From contig CAZEJG010000007.1 of assembly GCA_964511625.1 (NCBI GenBank), positions 1 to 64,000 of the forward strand: a stretch of DNA of 64,000 bases. Direction: 5' to 3'. Under the pieces are notes generated by a model, which was given only the letters and a program-made list of their open reading frames with translations, was not told the origin of the DNA and ran no database searches. Position numbers and translations under genes: made by a program. Below, one piece after another: positions 43,822-53,287 of this stretch. Every line of letters starts with the position of its first letter. The first letter of the stretch is position 1. The DNA is from Pseudohoeflea sp964511625. Its GTDB lineage: Bacteria; Pseudomonadota; Alphaproteobacteria; Rhizobiales; Rhizobiaceae.

Positions 43822-45108
43822 TCAGGCCTGTTCGCGGGCGATCTCGCGCCAGCCGATGTCGCGGCGGCAGAAGCCGTCCGCCCATTGCACGCGGTCGACG
43901 GCGAGATAGGCATTGGCCTGCGCGTCGGTGACCGAGGCGCCGAGGGCGGTGACGTTGAGCACGCGGCCGCCATTGGCCACGAGCTGTCCCTCACGCATCG
44001 TCGTTCCGGCGTGGAAGACGATCGCACCGCCCGACTGCGCAAAGTCGAGATTGTCGATCGCGCCGCCCCTGGCCGGCGTGCCGGGATACCCGCGCGCGGC
44101 CAGAACCACGGTCAGCGCCGCCTCGTGGCTCCACTCGGCGCTTCTGCCGGCGAGATCGCCCTTGGCGGCTGCCTCCAGCAGGTCGAGAAGATCGCTTTCG
44201 AGCCGCGGCATCAGCACCTGGCACTCGGGATCGCCGAAACGCACATTGTACTCGATCAGCTTCGGCCCGGTCTCGGTCAGCATCAGTCCGGCATAGAGCA
44301 CGCCCCTGAACGGGCACCCCATCTCGGCCATGCCGCGCATGGTGGGTTCGATGATTTTGTCAAAGGTCCGGCGGGCCAGCTCCTCGGTCATCACCGGGGC
44401 CGGCGAATAGGCGCCCATGCCGCCGGTGTTCGGTCCGGTATCGCCTTCGCCCACGCGCTTGTGGTCCTGGGCGCTGGCGAGCGGCAGGGCCGTCGTCCCG
44501 TCGCACAGGTAGAAGAAGCTCGCTTCCTCGCCCGTCAGGAACTCCTCGACCACCACTTCCGCGCCGGCCTCTCCGAAGGCGCCCTCGAAGCAGTCGTCGA
44601 CGGCGGCGAGAGCCTCGGCGAGCGTCATCGCCACGGTAACGCCCTTGCCGGCCGCAAGTCCATCGGCCTTGATGACGATCGGTGCGCCCATCTCGCGGAT
44701 ATAGGCCTTGGCCTTCGGCGCGTTGTTGAAGCGCTGGTAGGCCGCCGTCGGAATGTCGTACCGCGCGCACAGATCCTTGGTGAAGCCCTTCGAACCTTCG
44801 AGCCGCGCTGCGGCAGCCGACGGTCCGAATACTGGAATGCCGGCTGCGTCTAGATCGTCGGCGAGCCCGGCGACGAGCGGCGCTTCCGGACCGACGACGA
44901 CGAGACCGATCGCATGGTCGCGGCAGAACGTCTTGACCGCTTCATGATCGGCGACATCGAGGGTGGCGAGCCGGGCACTTTGCGCGATTCCGGGATTTCC
45001 CGGTGCCGCATGCAGCGTGCCGATGCGGGGGGAGGCGGCGAGCTTCCAGGCGAGCGCATGTTCGCGTCCACCCGATCCGATCAGCAGCACGTTCACCTTG
45101 TCCGTCAT
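43822..45108 (-). CDS. purD: Phosphoribosylamine-glycine ligase
   Basis: 428 residues. ATP-grasp enzyme, second step of de novo purine synthesis, joining glycine to phosphoribosylamine. Motifs: VLLIGSGGREHALAWKL at the N terminus, KADGLAAGKGV in the ATP-grasp domain, the metal site EYNVRFGDPECQ and the GDTGPNTGGMGAYSPAP loop. Stands alone. A small hairpin lies just upstream of its start (45130-45143). Confidence 0.97.
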   Translation of the reverse strand: MTDKVNVLLIGSGGREHALAWKLAASPRIGTLHAAPGNPGIAQSARLATLDVADHEAVKTFCRDHAIGLVVVGPEAPLVAGLADDLDAAGIPVFGPSAAAARLEGSKGFTKDLCARYDIPTAAYQRFNNAPKAKAYIREMGAPIVIKADGLAAGKGVTVAMTLAEALAAVDDCFEGAFGEAGAEVVVEEFLTGEEASFFYLCDGTTALPLASAQDHKRVGEGDTGPNTGGMGAYSPAPVMTEELARRTFDKIIEPTMRGMAEMGCPFRGVLYAGLMLTETGPKLIEYNVRFGDPECQVLMPRLESDLLDLLEAAAKGDLAGRSAEWSHEAALTVVLAARGYPGTPARGGAIDNLDFAQSGGAIVFHAGTTMREGQLVANGGRVLNVTALGASVTDAQANAYLAVDRVQWADGFCRRDIGWREIAREQA

Positions 45109-45129
45109 CGAAAATCCCTGTCTCTCGCT

Positions 45130-45143
45130 CCGGTCTTCACCGG
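45130..45143. promoter_or_regulatory. Small hairpin in the purD leader
   Basis: CCGGT-CTTC-ACCGG: five-base arms and a four-base loop; read on the purD strand the loop is GAAG, flanked 5' by a run of A. It lies 22 bases before the purD start. Could be part of a structured leader. On the plus strand it is followed by six T and looks terminator-like. Confidence 0.35.
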
Positions 45144-45221
45144 TTTTTTCGGTCGTGTCGGGGAGTAGGACCTTGCGCCCGAAGCGTCAAGTTGCGGCGG
45201 TTCGAACCGGGTTTTCAGCTG

Positions 45222-45237
45222 TGTGCAATGCTGCACA
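45222..45237. promoter_or_regulatory. 16-base palindrome upstream of the secreted six-cysteine protein
   Basis: TGTGCA-ATGC-TGCACA: six-base arms, 62 bases upstream of the start at 45299 and about 115 bases upstream of divergent purD. A plausible operator; the regulator is unknown. Confidence 0.4.
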
Positions 45238-45298
45238 GAACTCCGATGCGCCCCGGGCTACCTTCAACCCATCGAAACAACCCCGACGGAGAACTCAA

Positions 45299-45658
45299 AT
45301 GAAGACCGCACTCAAGACAACCCTTATCGTAGTCGCCGCTCTTGCCGGCTCAATCACTCTCGCAGCCGCCCAGCAGGCCGGTGGTAGCACCAACGGTGGC
45401 AACGGCGGCAACGGCGGCCATGGCGGCAATGGCGGCCGCGGCAATGGCTCTTCCGCTCTCGACATCCGCAGCGCCGCTGCCCCCTGCGTTCCGGGCCAGA
45501 ATTGCCGCTGGCCGCGTCCGCGGATCGTCAAGACCCAAACCGAAGGCGAGTGCTCGTGCACCTACACCCGCTACACCGACGCCGACGGCTACTATTACAA
45601 GAAGATCTGCATCCGCTTCGACGGCACCACCGGCCGCCAGCTGCGCTGCGCCTTCTGA
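45299..45658 (+). CDS. Small secreted six-cysteine protein
   Basis: 119 residues. A signal peptide ends near residue 25 (LAGSITLAAAQ). A glycine/asparagine-rich linker with repeated GGNGG follows (about 28-48), then a compact domain with six cysteines (CVPGQNC, ECSC, KKIC, LRC), three potential disulfides, and many tyrosines. CGGAGAAC lies about five bases before the ATG. No family recognised. Followed by a strong terminator, so it is a single-gene transcript. Confidence 0.75.
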   Translation: MKTALKTTLIVVAALAGSITLAAAQQAGGSTNGGNGGNGGHGGNGGRGNGSSALDIRSAAAPCVPGQNCRWPRPRIVKTQTEGECSCTYTRYTDADGYYYKKICIRFDGTTGRQLRCAF

Positions 45659-45724
45659 TCCCCGGCCCCCCAACCGGGTATCGAGCTCGGGTCGGAGGTT
45701 ATGCCCCACACTTTCGGTCCGCGC

Positions 45725-45760
45725 GGCCAGGCTTCCCCGGAAGCCTGGCCATCCCTTTTT
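45725..45760 (+). terminator. Rho-independent terminator after the six-cysteine protein
   Basis: Ten-base stem GGCCAGGCTT (45725-45734) and AAGCCTGGCC (45741-45750), six-base loop, then ATCCCTTTTT. Confidence 0.88.
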
Positions 45761-45821
45761 CGGCCCGGACTTTTCCGGCGGGCCGCTTGACCCTTCCCCG
45801 CCGTCCTGCCAAGGAGGCGCC

Positions 45822-46796
45822 ATGAACGGCACTCCTCAGAACGGCGCTCTCGACACCGGCCGCGTCCGCGACGCGCCCTCCGACAATTTCGTCTATCGCG
45901 TTCTCCCCCGCGCGCTCTGGCCTCACGCCCAGCTCGCCCGCTGGGACAGGCCGATCGGCTGGCAATTGCTGATGCTGCCGTGCTGGTGGTCGGCGATGCT
46001 CGCCGCCAATGTCGCCGCCGCCGAAGGCACCCTCTCGCCCGGCCGCACCTTCTTTCATCTCGTCCTTTTCATGATCGGCGCGATCGCCATGCGCGGGGCC
46101 GGTTGCACCTGGAACGACCTCGTCGACCACGAGATCGACGCCAAGGTGGCGCGCACGCGCTCGCGACCGCTGCCCGCCGGCCGCATCAGCCGCAAGGCAG
46201 CCTACGCCTTCATCGCGGTGCAGGCGCTGGTCGGCCTTCTCGTGCTCGTCCAGTTCAATCTCTTTGCGATCGGGCTCGGCATCTCGTCGCTTCTGATCGT
46301 CGCGGCCTATCCCTTCGCCAAGCGGGTGACCAACTGGCCGCAATTTGTCCTCGGCCTCGCCTTTTCCTGGGGCGCGCTGATGGGCTGGGCGGCCGAATTC
46401 GCCTCGCTTTCGCTTGCGCCGCTGCTGCTCTATGCCGCCGCGATCTGCTGGACGATCGGTTACGACACCATCTACGCCCATCAGGACAAGGAGGATGACG
46501 CCCTCGTCGGCGTCAAGTCGACGGCGCGGCTCTTCGGCGCCCACACCTGGGCCTGGCTGGTGGTGTTCTACGGCGCTTTCGTTTTTCTGACCGCCGCCGC
46601 CCTTCTGCTGTCGGCGGTCTCCTGGCCGGCCTGGATCGGGCTTGCGACCGTCGCCGCCATGCTGGCCTGGCAGATCGCCCGGCTCGAGATCGACGACCCC
46701 GATTCCTGCCTCGCCCTGTTCAAGGCCAACAGCCGCGTCGGCCTCGTTCTCTTCTTCGGCCTGCTCGTCGCCTGCCTCTGGACGGTCGCCAACTGA
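45822..46796 (+). CDS. ubiA: 4-hydroxybenzoate polyprenyltransferase
   Basis: 324 residues with eight to nine helices. It attaches the polyprenyl tail to 4-hydroxybenzoate in ubiquinone synthesis. The two magnesium-binding aspartate motifs are present: GAGCTWNDLVDHEIDAKVAR (20 residues) and GYDTIYAHQDKEDD. AAGGAGG lies six bases before the ATG at 45822, so longer in-frame starts are rejected. Acts downstream of the polyprenyl synthase at 29.6-30.6 kb. Confidence 0.95.
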   Translation: MNGTPQNGALDTGRVRDAPSDNFVYRVLPRALWPHAQLARWDRPIGWQLLMLPCWWSAMLAANVAAAEGTLSPGRTFFHLVLFMIGAIAMRGAGCTWNDLVDHEIDAKVARTRSRPLPAGRISRKAAYAFIAVQALVGLLVLVQFNLFAIGLGISSLLIVAAYPFAKRVTNWPQFVLGLAFSWGALMGWAAEFASLSLAPLLLYAAAICWTIGYDTIYAHQDKEDDALVGVKSTARLFGAHTWAWLVVFYGAFVFLTAAALLLSAVSWPAWIGLATVAAMLAWQIARLEIDDPDSCLALFKANSRVGLVLFFGLLVACLWTVAN

Positions 46797-46817
46797 CGAT
46801 CGCTGTCTTTAAACGAT

Positions 46818-46851
46818 GTTGCCCGGACCGCCGTCAGGCGACCCGGGCAAC
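46818..46851. terminator. Hairpin between convergent ubiA and DUF6101-type gene
   Basis: GTTGCCCGG (46818-46826) and CCGGGCAAC (46843-46851) are complementary nine-base arms with a 16-base loop. No T-run on either side, so it may be a bidirectional stop or RNA-stabilising structure. Confidence 0.5.
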
Positions 46852-46874
46852 CAGATCAGTTCGGATCGAAGCTG

Positions 46875-47426
46875 TCAGCGGCGGGCGATGATCTCGCGGC
46901 CTTCGAGCTTCATCCGTACGCCCATGGCGCCGGTCTTGCGGCGGACCAGGAAGCGCGGACGGCGGCTCTGGATGCGGCCGCGGCGGCGGGGCGCCGGTGT
47001 CGCCTCATGCGTCGGTTCGAGCGGACGGGCCACGCCGTCGGCTTCCACCATCAGCATCGGAATGCCGTAGACGTCCGACCACATCCGCCAGTCGGCGGCG
47101 ATGTCGGCGAGGTCGTGCGCCACCAGAAGCGGAACCGAAAGGCCCGGATCGGTGTGGTGCAGTTCCAGCGTCACGGTCACGGTGCCGTCGCCATGGTCGA
47201 TGGCGCGTGCGGCCACGCCGGCAAAGGCGCGGGCCGGCAGCGCGATCGAGAGCGGCAGGCGGGATTTCGCCAGCGTCTTCTTCATCACTGCGCCCCGGGC
47301 GTCGAGGGTGACGCTCACCTCCGACAGGTCCTCGCGGCCGGCAAAGGAAACCCGCTGCGGGAAATGAGCCGGGTCGAGCCGCAGTTCGTATCCGGCCCAT
47401 TCGGGCTTGATGTTTGCATTCGTCAT
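46875..47426 (-). CDS. DUF6101-type protein of unknown function
   Basis: 183 residues. The first 115 form an alternating beta-rich domain (YELRLDPAHFPQRVSF, VMKKTLAKSRLPLSIALP, VTVTLELHHTDPGLSVPLL), then WRMWSDVYGIPML and a strongly basic tail (RRRGRIQSRRPRFLVRRKTG). It resembles the rhizobial DUF6101 group from memory; no function is known. The basic tail could bind nucleic acid or acidic phospholipid. Divergent from the giant DUF1217 gene across 313 bases. Confidence 0.72.
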   Translation of the reverse strand: MTNANIKPEWAGYELRLDPAHFPQRVSFAGREDLSEVSVTLDARGAVMKKTLAKSRLPLSIALPARAFAGVAARAIDHGDGTVTVTLELHHTDPGLSVPLLVAHDLADIAADWRMWSDVYGIPMLMVEADGVARPLEPTHEATPAPRRRGRIQSRRPRFLVRRKTGAMGVRMKLEGREIIARR

Positions 47427-47739
47427 ATGTCTTCGCCTTCCATTACCCTTGAGAGCCGGTATTCCGGTCATCCGTCGGTCGGGACGTTTTTCGTCCTCTG
47501 ATGGGCAAAGACTACGCCCGATCCTTTCCTGGCCGCTTAAGGTTCACGGTTAAGGAAATCTCGCTTTCGGGGATGGTTAGCGAAACGCAACCCTGTGAAA
47601 GACTTTGTTTATTGGTCGCGCTCGCGCCTGCGAATTCTGGCCTCGTGCGGCCTCCGTGCGGCGATGCCGATGACAGGTTCGTACAAGTTTGCGGGCCTAG
47701 CTTGCACCACATCAGTGCAACCGGCCGGCGGAGCCGTAA
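47427..47739. other. Divergent non-coding region before the DUF1217 gene (313 bases)
   Basis: No supported coding sequence. It must hold the promoters of both flanking genes. It contains direct GGTTAAGG-like repeats near 47530-47555 and a short TTGCAC...GTGCAA inverted repeat about 20-40 bases upstream of the DUF1217 start. No confident sigma-70 or sigma-54 promoter was found. Confidence 0.5.
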
Positions 47740-50628
47740 ATGATCTCGACCTACCTGAGCTACAACCTGGTTGCACGCGACCTGACCGCGGCGATGAATC
47801 AGGTTGCTCAGGAATCGCAGGTCAGCCGCGAGGCGCAGTACTTCCGCGACAATATCGGCAAGGTCACCACGGCCGAGGAATTCGTCGACGACTACCGGCT
47901 CTACTCCTACGCCATGAAGGCGCACGGTCTGGAGGAGATGACATACGCCAAGGCCTTCATGCTCAAGGTGCTCGAAAGCGACCTTTCGGATTCCAACAGT
48001 TACGCCAACAAGCTCACGGACAAGCGCTACCGGGAATTCGCCGCCGCGTTCCAGTTCTCCTCGAATGCCGTCACCGTCATGTCCGAAAGCCAGATGGACG
48101 CGGCGATCGGGCTTTATGGCGAGCACTTCGCCAGCCAGGACGACCTGATCGCTGCCGACACCGCATACTACAAGGCGATGGCGACATCGGTGGGAACGGT
48201 GGACGAGTTTCTCTCCGATCCGCGTCTGCGCGACTACATGTTCCTGTCCTTCGGCATCGACGGCGATACCGCGGACCGGACGTTCCTGCGCGCCATCCTG
48301 ACCAGCGACCTTTCCGATCCGTTGAGCTACTACAACACCGAAGTCGTCGGAAAGCGTGATGCCGCGCTGGCAGTGCTCGACAGCAATCAGCCCGTTCTGA
48401 ACCAGATATCGGCCCGTCAGAACGCGATTGGCGAGCGCGACTACATCGCGTCGCTGCAGACGCAGATCGGCGACGCGGAAACCGAGCTGGCCGCCAAGCA
48501 GGCGCAGATGTCGGAGCCGGGGGCTGATACCGCGGCGCTGCAGATCGAGATCGACAACCTCACGGCCAACATCCATCTGCGCTACGCCGATTTCGTCGAA
48601 TATGGCCTCTTCGCTATGTATGACCAGCAGGCGGAACTGGCGGCGAACGGGCAGGGAGATACACCCGAGGCGCAGGCGCTAGACGCGAAGATCACGGCCT
48701 GGACCTCGGAATATGACAGCCGCTGGTCGATCATCAATTCCATCCAGTCGATCGCCAACCTCAATGCGGCCCTCGCCGAGCCCGGAGCCGATACCGCCGC
48801 CATCCAGGCCGAGATCGATACAGAGCGAGCCTCCATCGCCACCACCACGTCGGGGCTGGTGGTGGGCGATGCGGACGTCACCCAGATGATCGCCGACAAG
48901 GATGCGCAGATCGCCTCTTACGACGGAACCCTGCCGCCTGTCGGCGAGGAGACGACGGCCTTGCAGCAGGCACTCTACGCCGACGCTGCCACGGCGACCA
49001 CCTATCTCGCCCAGACCGACAAATATGTCACTCTGGTCGGCGCCTACAATTTCAACCCGGACGGAACGGTGCCAGCCGAGGGATTCCAGACCGCGGAGAA
49101 ACTGAATGCGACCACGGAACTCTACATCTTCTCACAGGACCGGCTGACCAAATCCGGCGCGCTCCTCAACGACCAGTATTTCCGCGACACCATCGGCACC
49201 TTCACGACCGTGGACCAGATGATGGCGGACGCACGGATCGTCGACTATCTCAAGAGCGCCTTCAACCTCAGCACCTCGCTCTCTGTCGTTTCGAGCACAC
49301 TCGCCAACGCCATCACGACAGCCTCGACCGACGCCGATCTGGAGGATCCGAACAACTATCTCGTCCGCTTCCATTCCGGCCGCGACTATTATAACGACCT
49401 CGTCGCGCTTTCCCGCGCCTTCAATTTCAAGGAGGACGGAACGCTTCCCGACGGGGTGCCTCCAGTCGATGCCGCCAAGCTCGACGAGATCTCCAGCCGC
49501 TATTTCAGCGGCTATGACGATGTCTACGAGGAGGACGACGAGCTCGCCATCAAGCGCCTGAAGCTCGACCTGACGGCTCTCTCCGAATCCGGCTCCACCA
49601 TCGACGATCTGTTCCAGAGCACGGGTGCCTACAACTTCGTCATGACCGCCGTCGGTCTGGACGCCACGGAGGTGCCGCAGCGGATCATGCGCAAGGTGCT
49701 GACCAGCGACCTCACCGATCCCAAGAGCTTCGTCTACACGCTCAAGGACGATCGCTACGTCCAGTTCGCCAAGCTCTTCAATTTCGATGAGAGCGGCAAG
49801 TTCGCAGCCCCGCTCGCCGCCCAGGACAATGCGACGATCCAGCAGGTGGCCAAGGACTACATCATCCAGAAGACCCGCTTCCTGGAAGGCGACGAGGCGA
49901 CGAGCGCCAAATCCGCCGCCGAGGACGAGGCTCGTTATTACGCCGACAACATCGTCAAGTTGGAGTCGCTCGACGGGCTTCTGGCCGATCGTCGGCTGAT
50001 CGATTTCGCCATCGAGGCGAAGGGCCTCAATCCGGGCAACTTCTCCGACAAGATGCTGCGTCAGGCCTTCACCTCGGATCTCAGCGACCCCAAGAGCTAC
50101 GTCAACCAGTTCGGCGATTATCGGCTGGCCGAGATCGTGACCTCGTTCAACTTCGACAGCACGGGCAAGCTGACCCGGCCGGAATCGGGCGTCATCTCGA
50201 GCCGCGGTTCCACCGTCGAGACGATGAACATGTTCCTGCGCCAGACGATCGAGGAGGAGCAGGGGATCGACAACGAGGGCGTGCGGCTGGCGCTCTATTT
50301 CGAGCGGATGGCACCGACCATCACTTCAGCCTACGACATCCTGTCCGACACGGCTCTCTACGCCTTCTTCAAGACCACCTATTCGATGCCTGACGAGATC
50401 TCGGGCATGGACGTCGACAAGCAGGCGGCGCTGGTCGAGAAGTACCTCAATCTCGAGGACCTCGCCGATCCGGACAAGCTGTCCGATCTCGTCAAGCGCT
50501 TCACCATCATGTACGACCTGTCGACCAACGACACCTCGTCCTCGCTCGCCAGCGTCCTGTTCGGCAATGCCTCCGCCGATGTCAGTTTCGATACGCTGAT
50601 GTCGCTGTCCCAGCTCAATCGCCGATAA
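47740..50628 (+). CDS. Giant DUF1217 repeat protein
   Basis: 962 residues without signal peptide or transmembrane helix. About six DUF1217-like units of roughly 75-85 residues can be aligned by eye: 30-106, 140-204 (continuing at 426-442), 475-567, 600-686, 728-808 and 852-928. Each has an Asp-rich middle (DARI/DRRL-type), a KVLTSDLSDPKSY-type motif and a closing DxRYxxFAxxFNFD motif. Unit 2 is split by about 220 alpha-helical residues containing two copies of EPGADTAA. DUF1217 proteins are typically encoded in rhizobial flagellar clusters; no flagellar gene is nearby. CGGAG lies seven bases before the ATG. Likely an exported structural or assembly protein, which is inference. Confidence 0.82.
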   Translation: MISTYLSYNLVARDLTAAMNQVAQESQVSREAQYFRDNIGKVTTAEEFVDDYRLYSYAMKAHGLEEMTYAKAFMLKVLESDLSDSNSYANKLTDKRYREFAAAFQFSSNAVTVMSESQMDAAIGLYGEHFASQDDLIAADTAYYKAMATSVGTVDEFLSDPRLRDYMFLSFGIDGDTADRTFLRAILTSDLSDPLSYYNTEVVGKRDAALAVLDSNQPVLNQISARQNAIGERDYIASLQTQIGDAETELAAKQAQMSEPGADTAALQIEIDNLTANIHLRYADFVEYGLFAMYDQQAELAANGQGDTPEAQALDAKITAWTSEYDSRWSIINSIQSIANLNAALAEPGADTAAIQAEIDTERASIATTTSGLVVGDADVTQMIADKDAQIASYDGTLPPVGEETTALQQALYADAATATTYLAQTDKYVTLVGAYNFNPDGTVPAEGFQTAEKLNATTELYIFSQDRLTKSGALLNDQYFRDTIGTFTTVDQMMADARIVDYLKSAFNLSTSLSVVSSTLANAITTASTDADLEDPNNYLVRFHSGRDYYNDLVALSRAFNFKEDGTLPDGVPPVDAAKLDEISSRYFSGYDDVYEEDDELAIKRLKLDLTALSESGSTIDDLFQSTGAYNFVMTAVGLDATEVPQRIMRKVLTSDLTDPKSFVYTLKDDRYVQFAKLFNFDESGKFAAPLAAQDNATIQQVAKDYIIQKTRFLEGDEATSAKSAAEDEARYYADNIVKLESLDGLLADRRLIDFAIEAKGLNPGNFSDKMLRQAFTSDLSDPKSYVNQFGDYRLAEIVTSFNFDSTGKLTRPESGVISSRGSTVETMNMFLRQTIEEEQGIDNEGVRLALYFERMAPTITSAYDILSDTALYAFFKTTYSMPDEISGMDVDKQAALVEKYLNLEDLADPDKLSDLVKRFTIMYDLSTNDTSSSLASVLFGNASADVSFDTLMSLSQLNRR

Positions 50629-50644
50629 TCAGGCCGGGCCTGAT
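50628..50644. terminator. Hairpin shared by convergent stop codons
   Basis: ATCAGGCC-G-GGCCTGAT, eight-base arms, spanning the space between the DUF1217 stop and the stop of the FAD oxidase on the other strand. No T-run. Possibly a bidirectional terminator. Confidence 0.45.
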
Positions 50645-52077
50645 CAGGAGGCGGTCTTCAGGCTGATGAGCTTTTCCGGGTTCATGATGCCGGCGGGATC
50701 GAAGGCGCGCTTGATGCGGCGCATGAGGTCGATCTCGATGGGCTGCCTGATGGCCGCCAGTTCGTCGCGTTTCAACTGACCGATCCCGTGTTCGGCCGAG
50801 ATCGAGCCGCCAAGATCGAGCACGATCTCGTGGACGATCGCGTTCATCTCGCGCCAGTGGGACAGGTACTCGGCCTTGTCGGCGCCCACCGGCTGGGAAA
50901 TGTTGTAGTGGATATTGCCGTCGCCGAGATGGCCGAAGGCGACGATGCGCGCCTCGGGCATGCGGGCGTGGACCGCGGCATCGGCGGCAGCCAGGAACTC
51001 CGGCACCTTCGCCACCGGCACCGAGACGTCGTGCTTGATCGAGCCGCCCTCGGGTTTTTGCGAATCAGAGATCGATTCCCGGATCAGCCAGAGTTCGTTG
51101 CGCTGGGCCTCGCTTTCCGACGCCACCGCGTCGCGGATCAGGCCGTCCTCGTAGGCGGTGACGAACAGGCTCTCCATCATCTCGCGCGCAGCATCCTCGG
51201 AGCGGCCCGAGGAGATCTCGAAGAGCACGTACCAGGGATGGGCCTCGGAGAGCGGATCGCGCAGGCCCTCATTGTGCCTGACCACGAATTCGATGGCGAT
51301 GCGCGGCATGATCTCGAAACCGGTCAGCGCCGGGCCGCAGGCATCCTCGGCCATGCGGAACAGTTTCAGCGCGGTCGCCGGATCCTCGATGCCGACGAGC
51401 ACCGTCTGCCGGCCCTTGGGTTTCGGCGACAGCTTCAGCACTGCGGCGGTGATGACGCCGAGCGTGCCTTCCGCGCCGATGAAGAGGTCGCGCAGGTCGT
51501 AGCCGGTATTGTCCTTCTTCAGCCGTCGCAATCCGTTCCAGATCTCGCCGGTCGGCAGCACCACCTCAAGCCCGAGGCAGAGCTGGCGCGTGTTGCCATA
51601 GGCGAGCACTGCGGTGCCCCCCGCATTGGTCGAGAGATTGCCGCCGATCTGGCAGCTCCCCTCGGCGGCGAGCGACAAGGGAAACAGAAGCCCGGCCTCG
51701 TCGGCGGCTTCCTGCACCTTCTGCAGCACGACGCCGGATTCGACCACCATCGTGCCGCCCGCCGGATCGACGTCGCGCACCCGGTTCATCCGTGCCATCG
51801 AGATGACGATTGCGCCGTCGAGCGGCACTTGCGCGCCTGTGAGCCCGGTATTGCCGCCCTGCGGCACGACAGGCGTTCCTGTCTCGGTGGCGAGCTTGAG
51901 GATATCAGAAACCTCCTCGACGCTGCCCGGCTTCAGCACCAGGGTGCTTTCGCCCTTGTAGAGGCCGCGTTGCTCGACGAGATGGGGTGCGATGTCGCCG
52001 GGATCGGTGAGCGCGTGACGCTCCCCGACGATGGCGATGAAACGGGCGTGGAGGGAGGAGGTATCTGTACTGGACAT
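50644..52077 (-). CDS. GlcD-like FAD-binding 2-hydroxyacid dehydrogenase
   Basis: 477 residues. VAO-type FAD domain with VVPQGGNTGLTGAQVP and the NLSTNAGGTAVLAYGNTRQL flavin loop (20 residues), and a C-terminal FAD-oxidase domain ending with the FGHLGDGNIHYN and SISAEHGIG motifs that bind metal and substrate. Such enzymes oxidise D-lactate, glycolate or D-2-hydroxyglutarate; the separate-subunit glycolate oxidase partners are absent, so D-lactate or D-2-hydroxyglutarate dehydrogenase is more likely. It follows the Sua5-type gene by 47 bases on the same strand. Confidence 0.9.
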   Translation of the reverse strand: MSSTDTSSLHARFIAIVGERHALTDPGDIAPHLVEQRGLYKGESTLVLKPGSVEEVSDILKLATETGTPVVPQGGNTGLTGAQVPLDGAIVISMARMNRVRDVDPAGGTMVVESGVVLQKVQEAADEAGLLFPLSLAAEGSCQIGGNLSTNAGGTAVLAYGNTRQLCLGLEVVLPTGEIWNGLRRLKKDNTGYDLRDLFIGAEGTLGVITAAVLKLSPKPKGRQTVLVGIEDPATALKLFRMAEDACGPALTGFEIMPRIAIEFVVRHNEGLRDPLSEAHPWYVLFEISSGRSEDAAREMMESLFVTAYEDGLIRDAVASESEAQRNELWLIRESISDSQKPEGGSIKHDVSVPVAKVPEFLAAADAAVHARMPEARIVAFGHLGDGNIHYNISQPVGADKAEYLSHWREMNAIVHEIVLDLGGSISAEHGIGQLKRDELAAIRQPIEIDLMRRIKRAFDPAGIMNPEKLISLKTAS

Positions 52078-52124
52078 GATCTGCCTTTTAAGTCCCGCTC
52101 AAACGCGAGTCGAGACGGCTGCCT

Positions 52125-53099
<975 letters not shown>

Positions 53100-53180
53100 A
53101 TGCGCTCCGGCCCGGTTGAAGTCGCTGCCGCACTATCCCATTGCCACACCCCGCGCAATGGCGGCCTAACCTGTATTATC

Positions 53181-53196
53181 TTGACGTAAACGTCAA
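53181..53196. promoter_or_regulatory. 16-base palindromic operator before the acyl-CoA dehydrogenase operon
   Basis: TTGACGT-AA-ACGTCAA is a perfect palindrome with seven-base arms, 91 bases upstream of the acyl-CoA dehydrogenase start. The ACGT-AA-ACGT core resembles sites described for the MerR-type LiuR regulator of branched-chain amino acid degradation and for some TetR-type fatty-acid regulators. No regulator gene is in the window, so which protein binds is open. Confidence 0.6.
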
Positions 53197-53287
53197 AATC
53201 CTCTGGTCATCCGGCGGTCCAAACGTTACCTATTGGGCAGACGCAAGCCCGGCCGGGAGCCGGGCTCAGAACACGGGAGGAAGACGC

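Noticed and set aside
47530..47556. TTAA...TTAA pair upstream of the DUF1217 gene as a CtrA site
   Set aside because: The spacing is nine bases, not the seven of the CtrA consensus, and the flanking C is missing.
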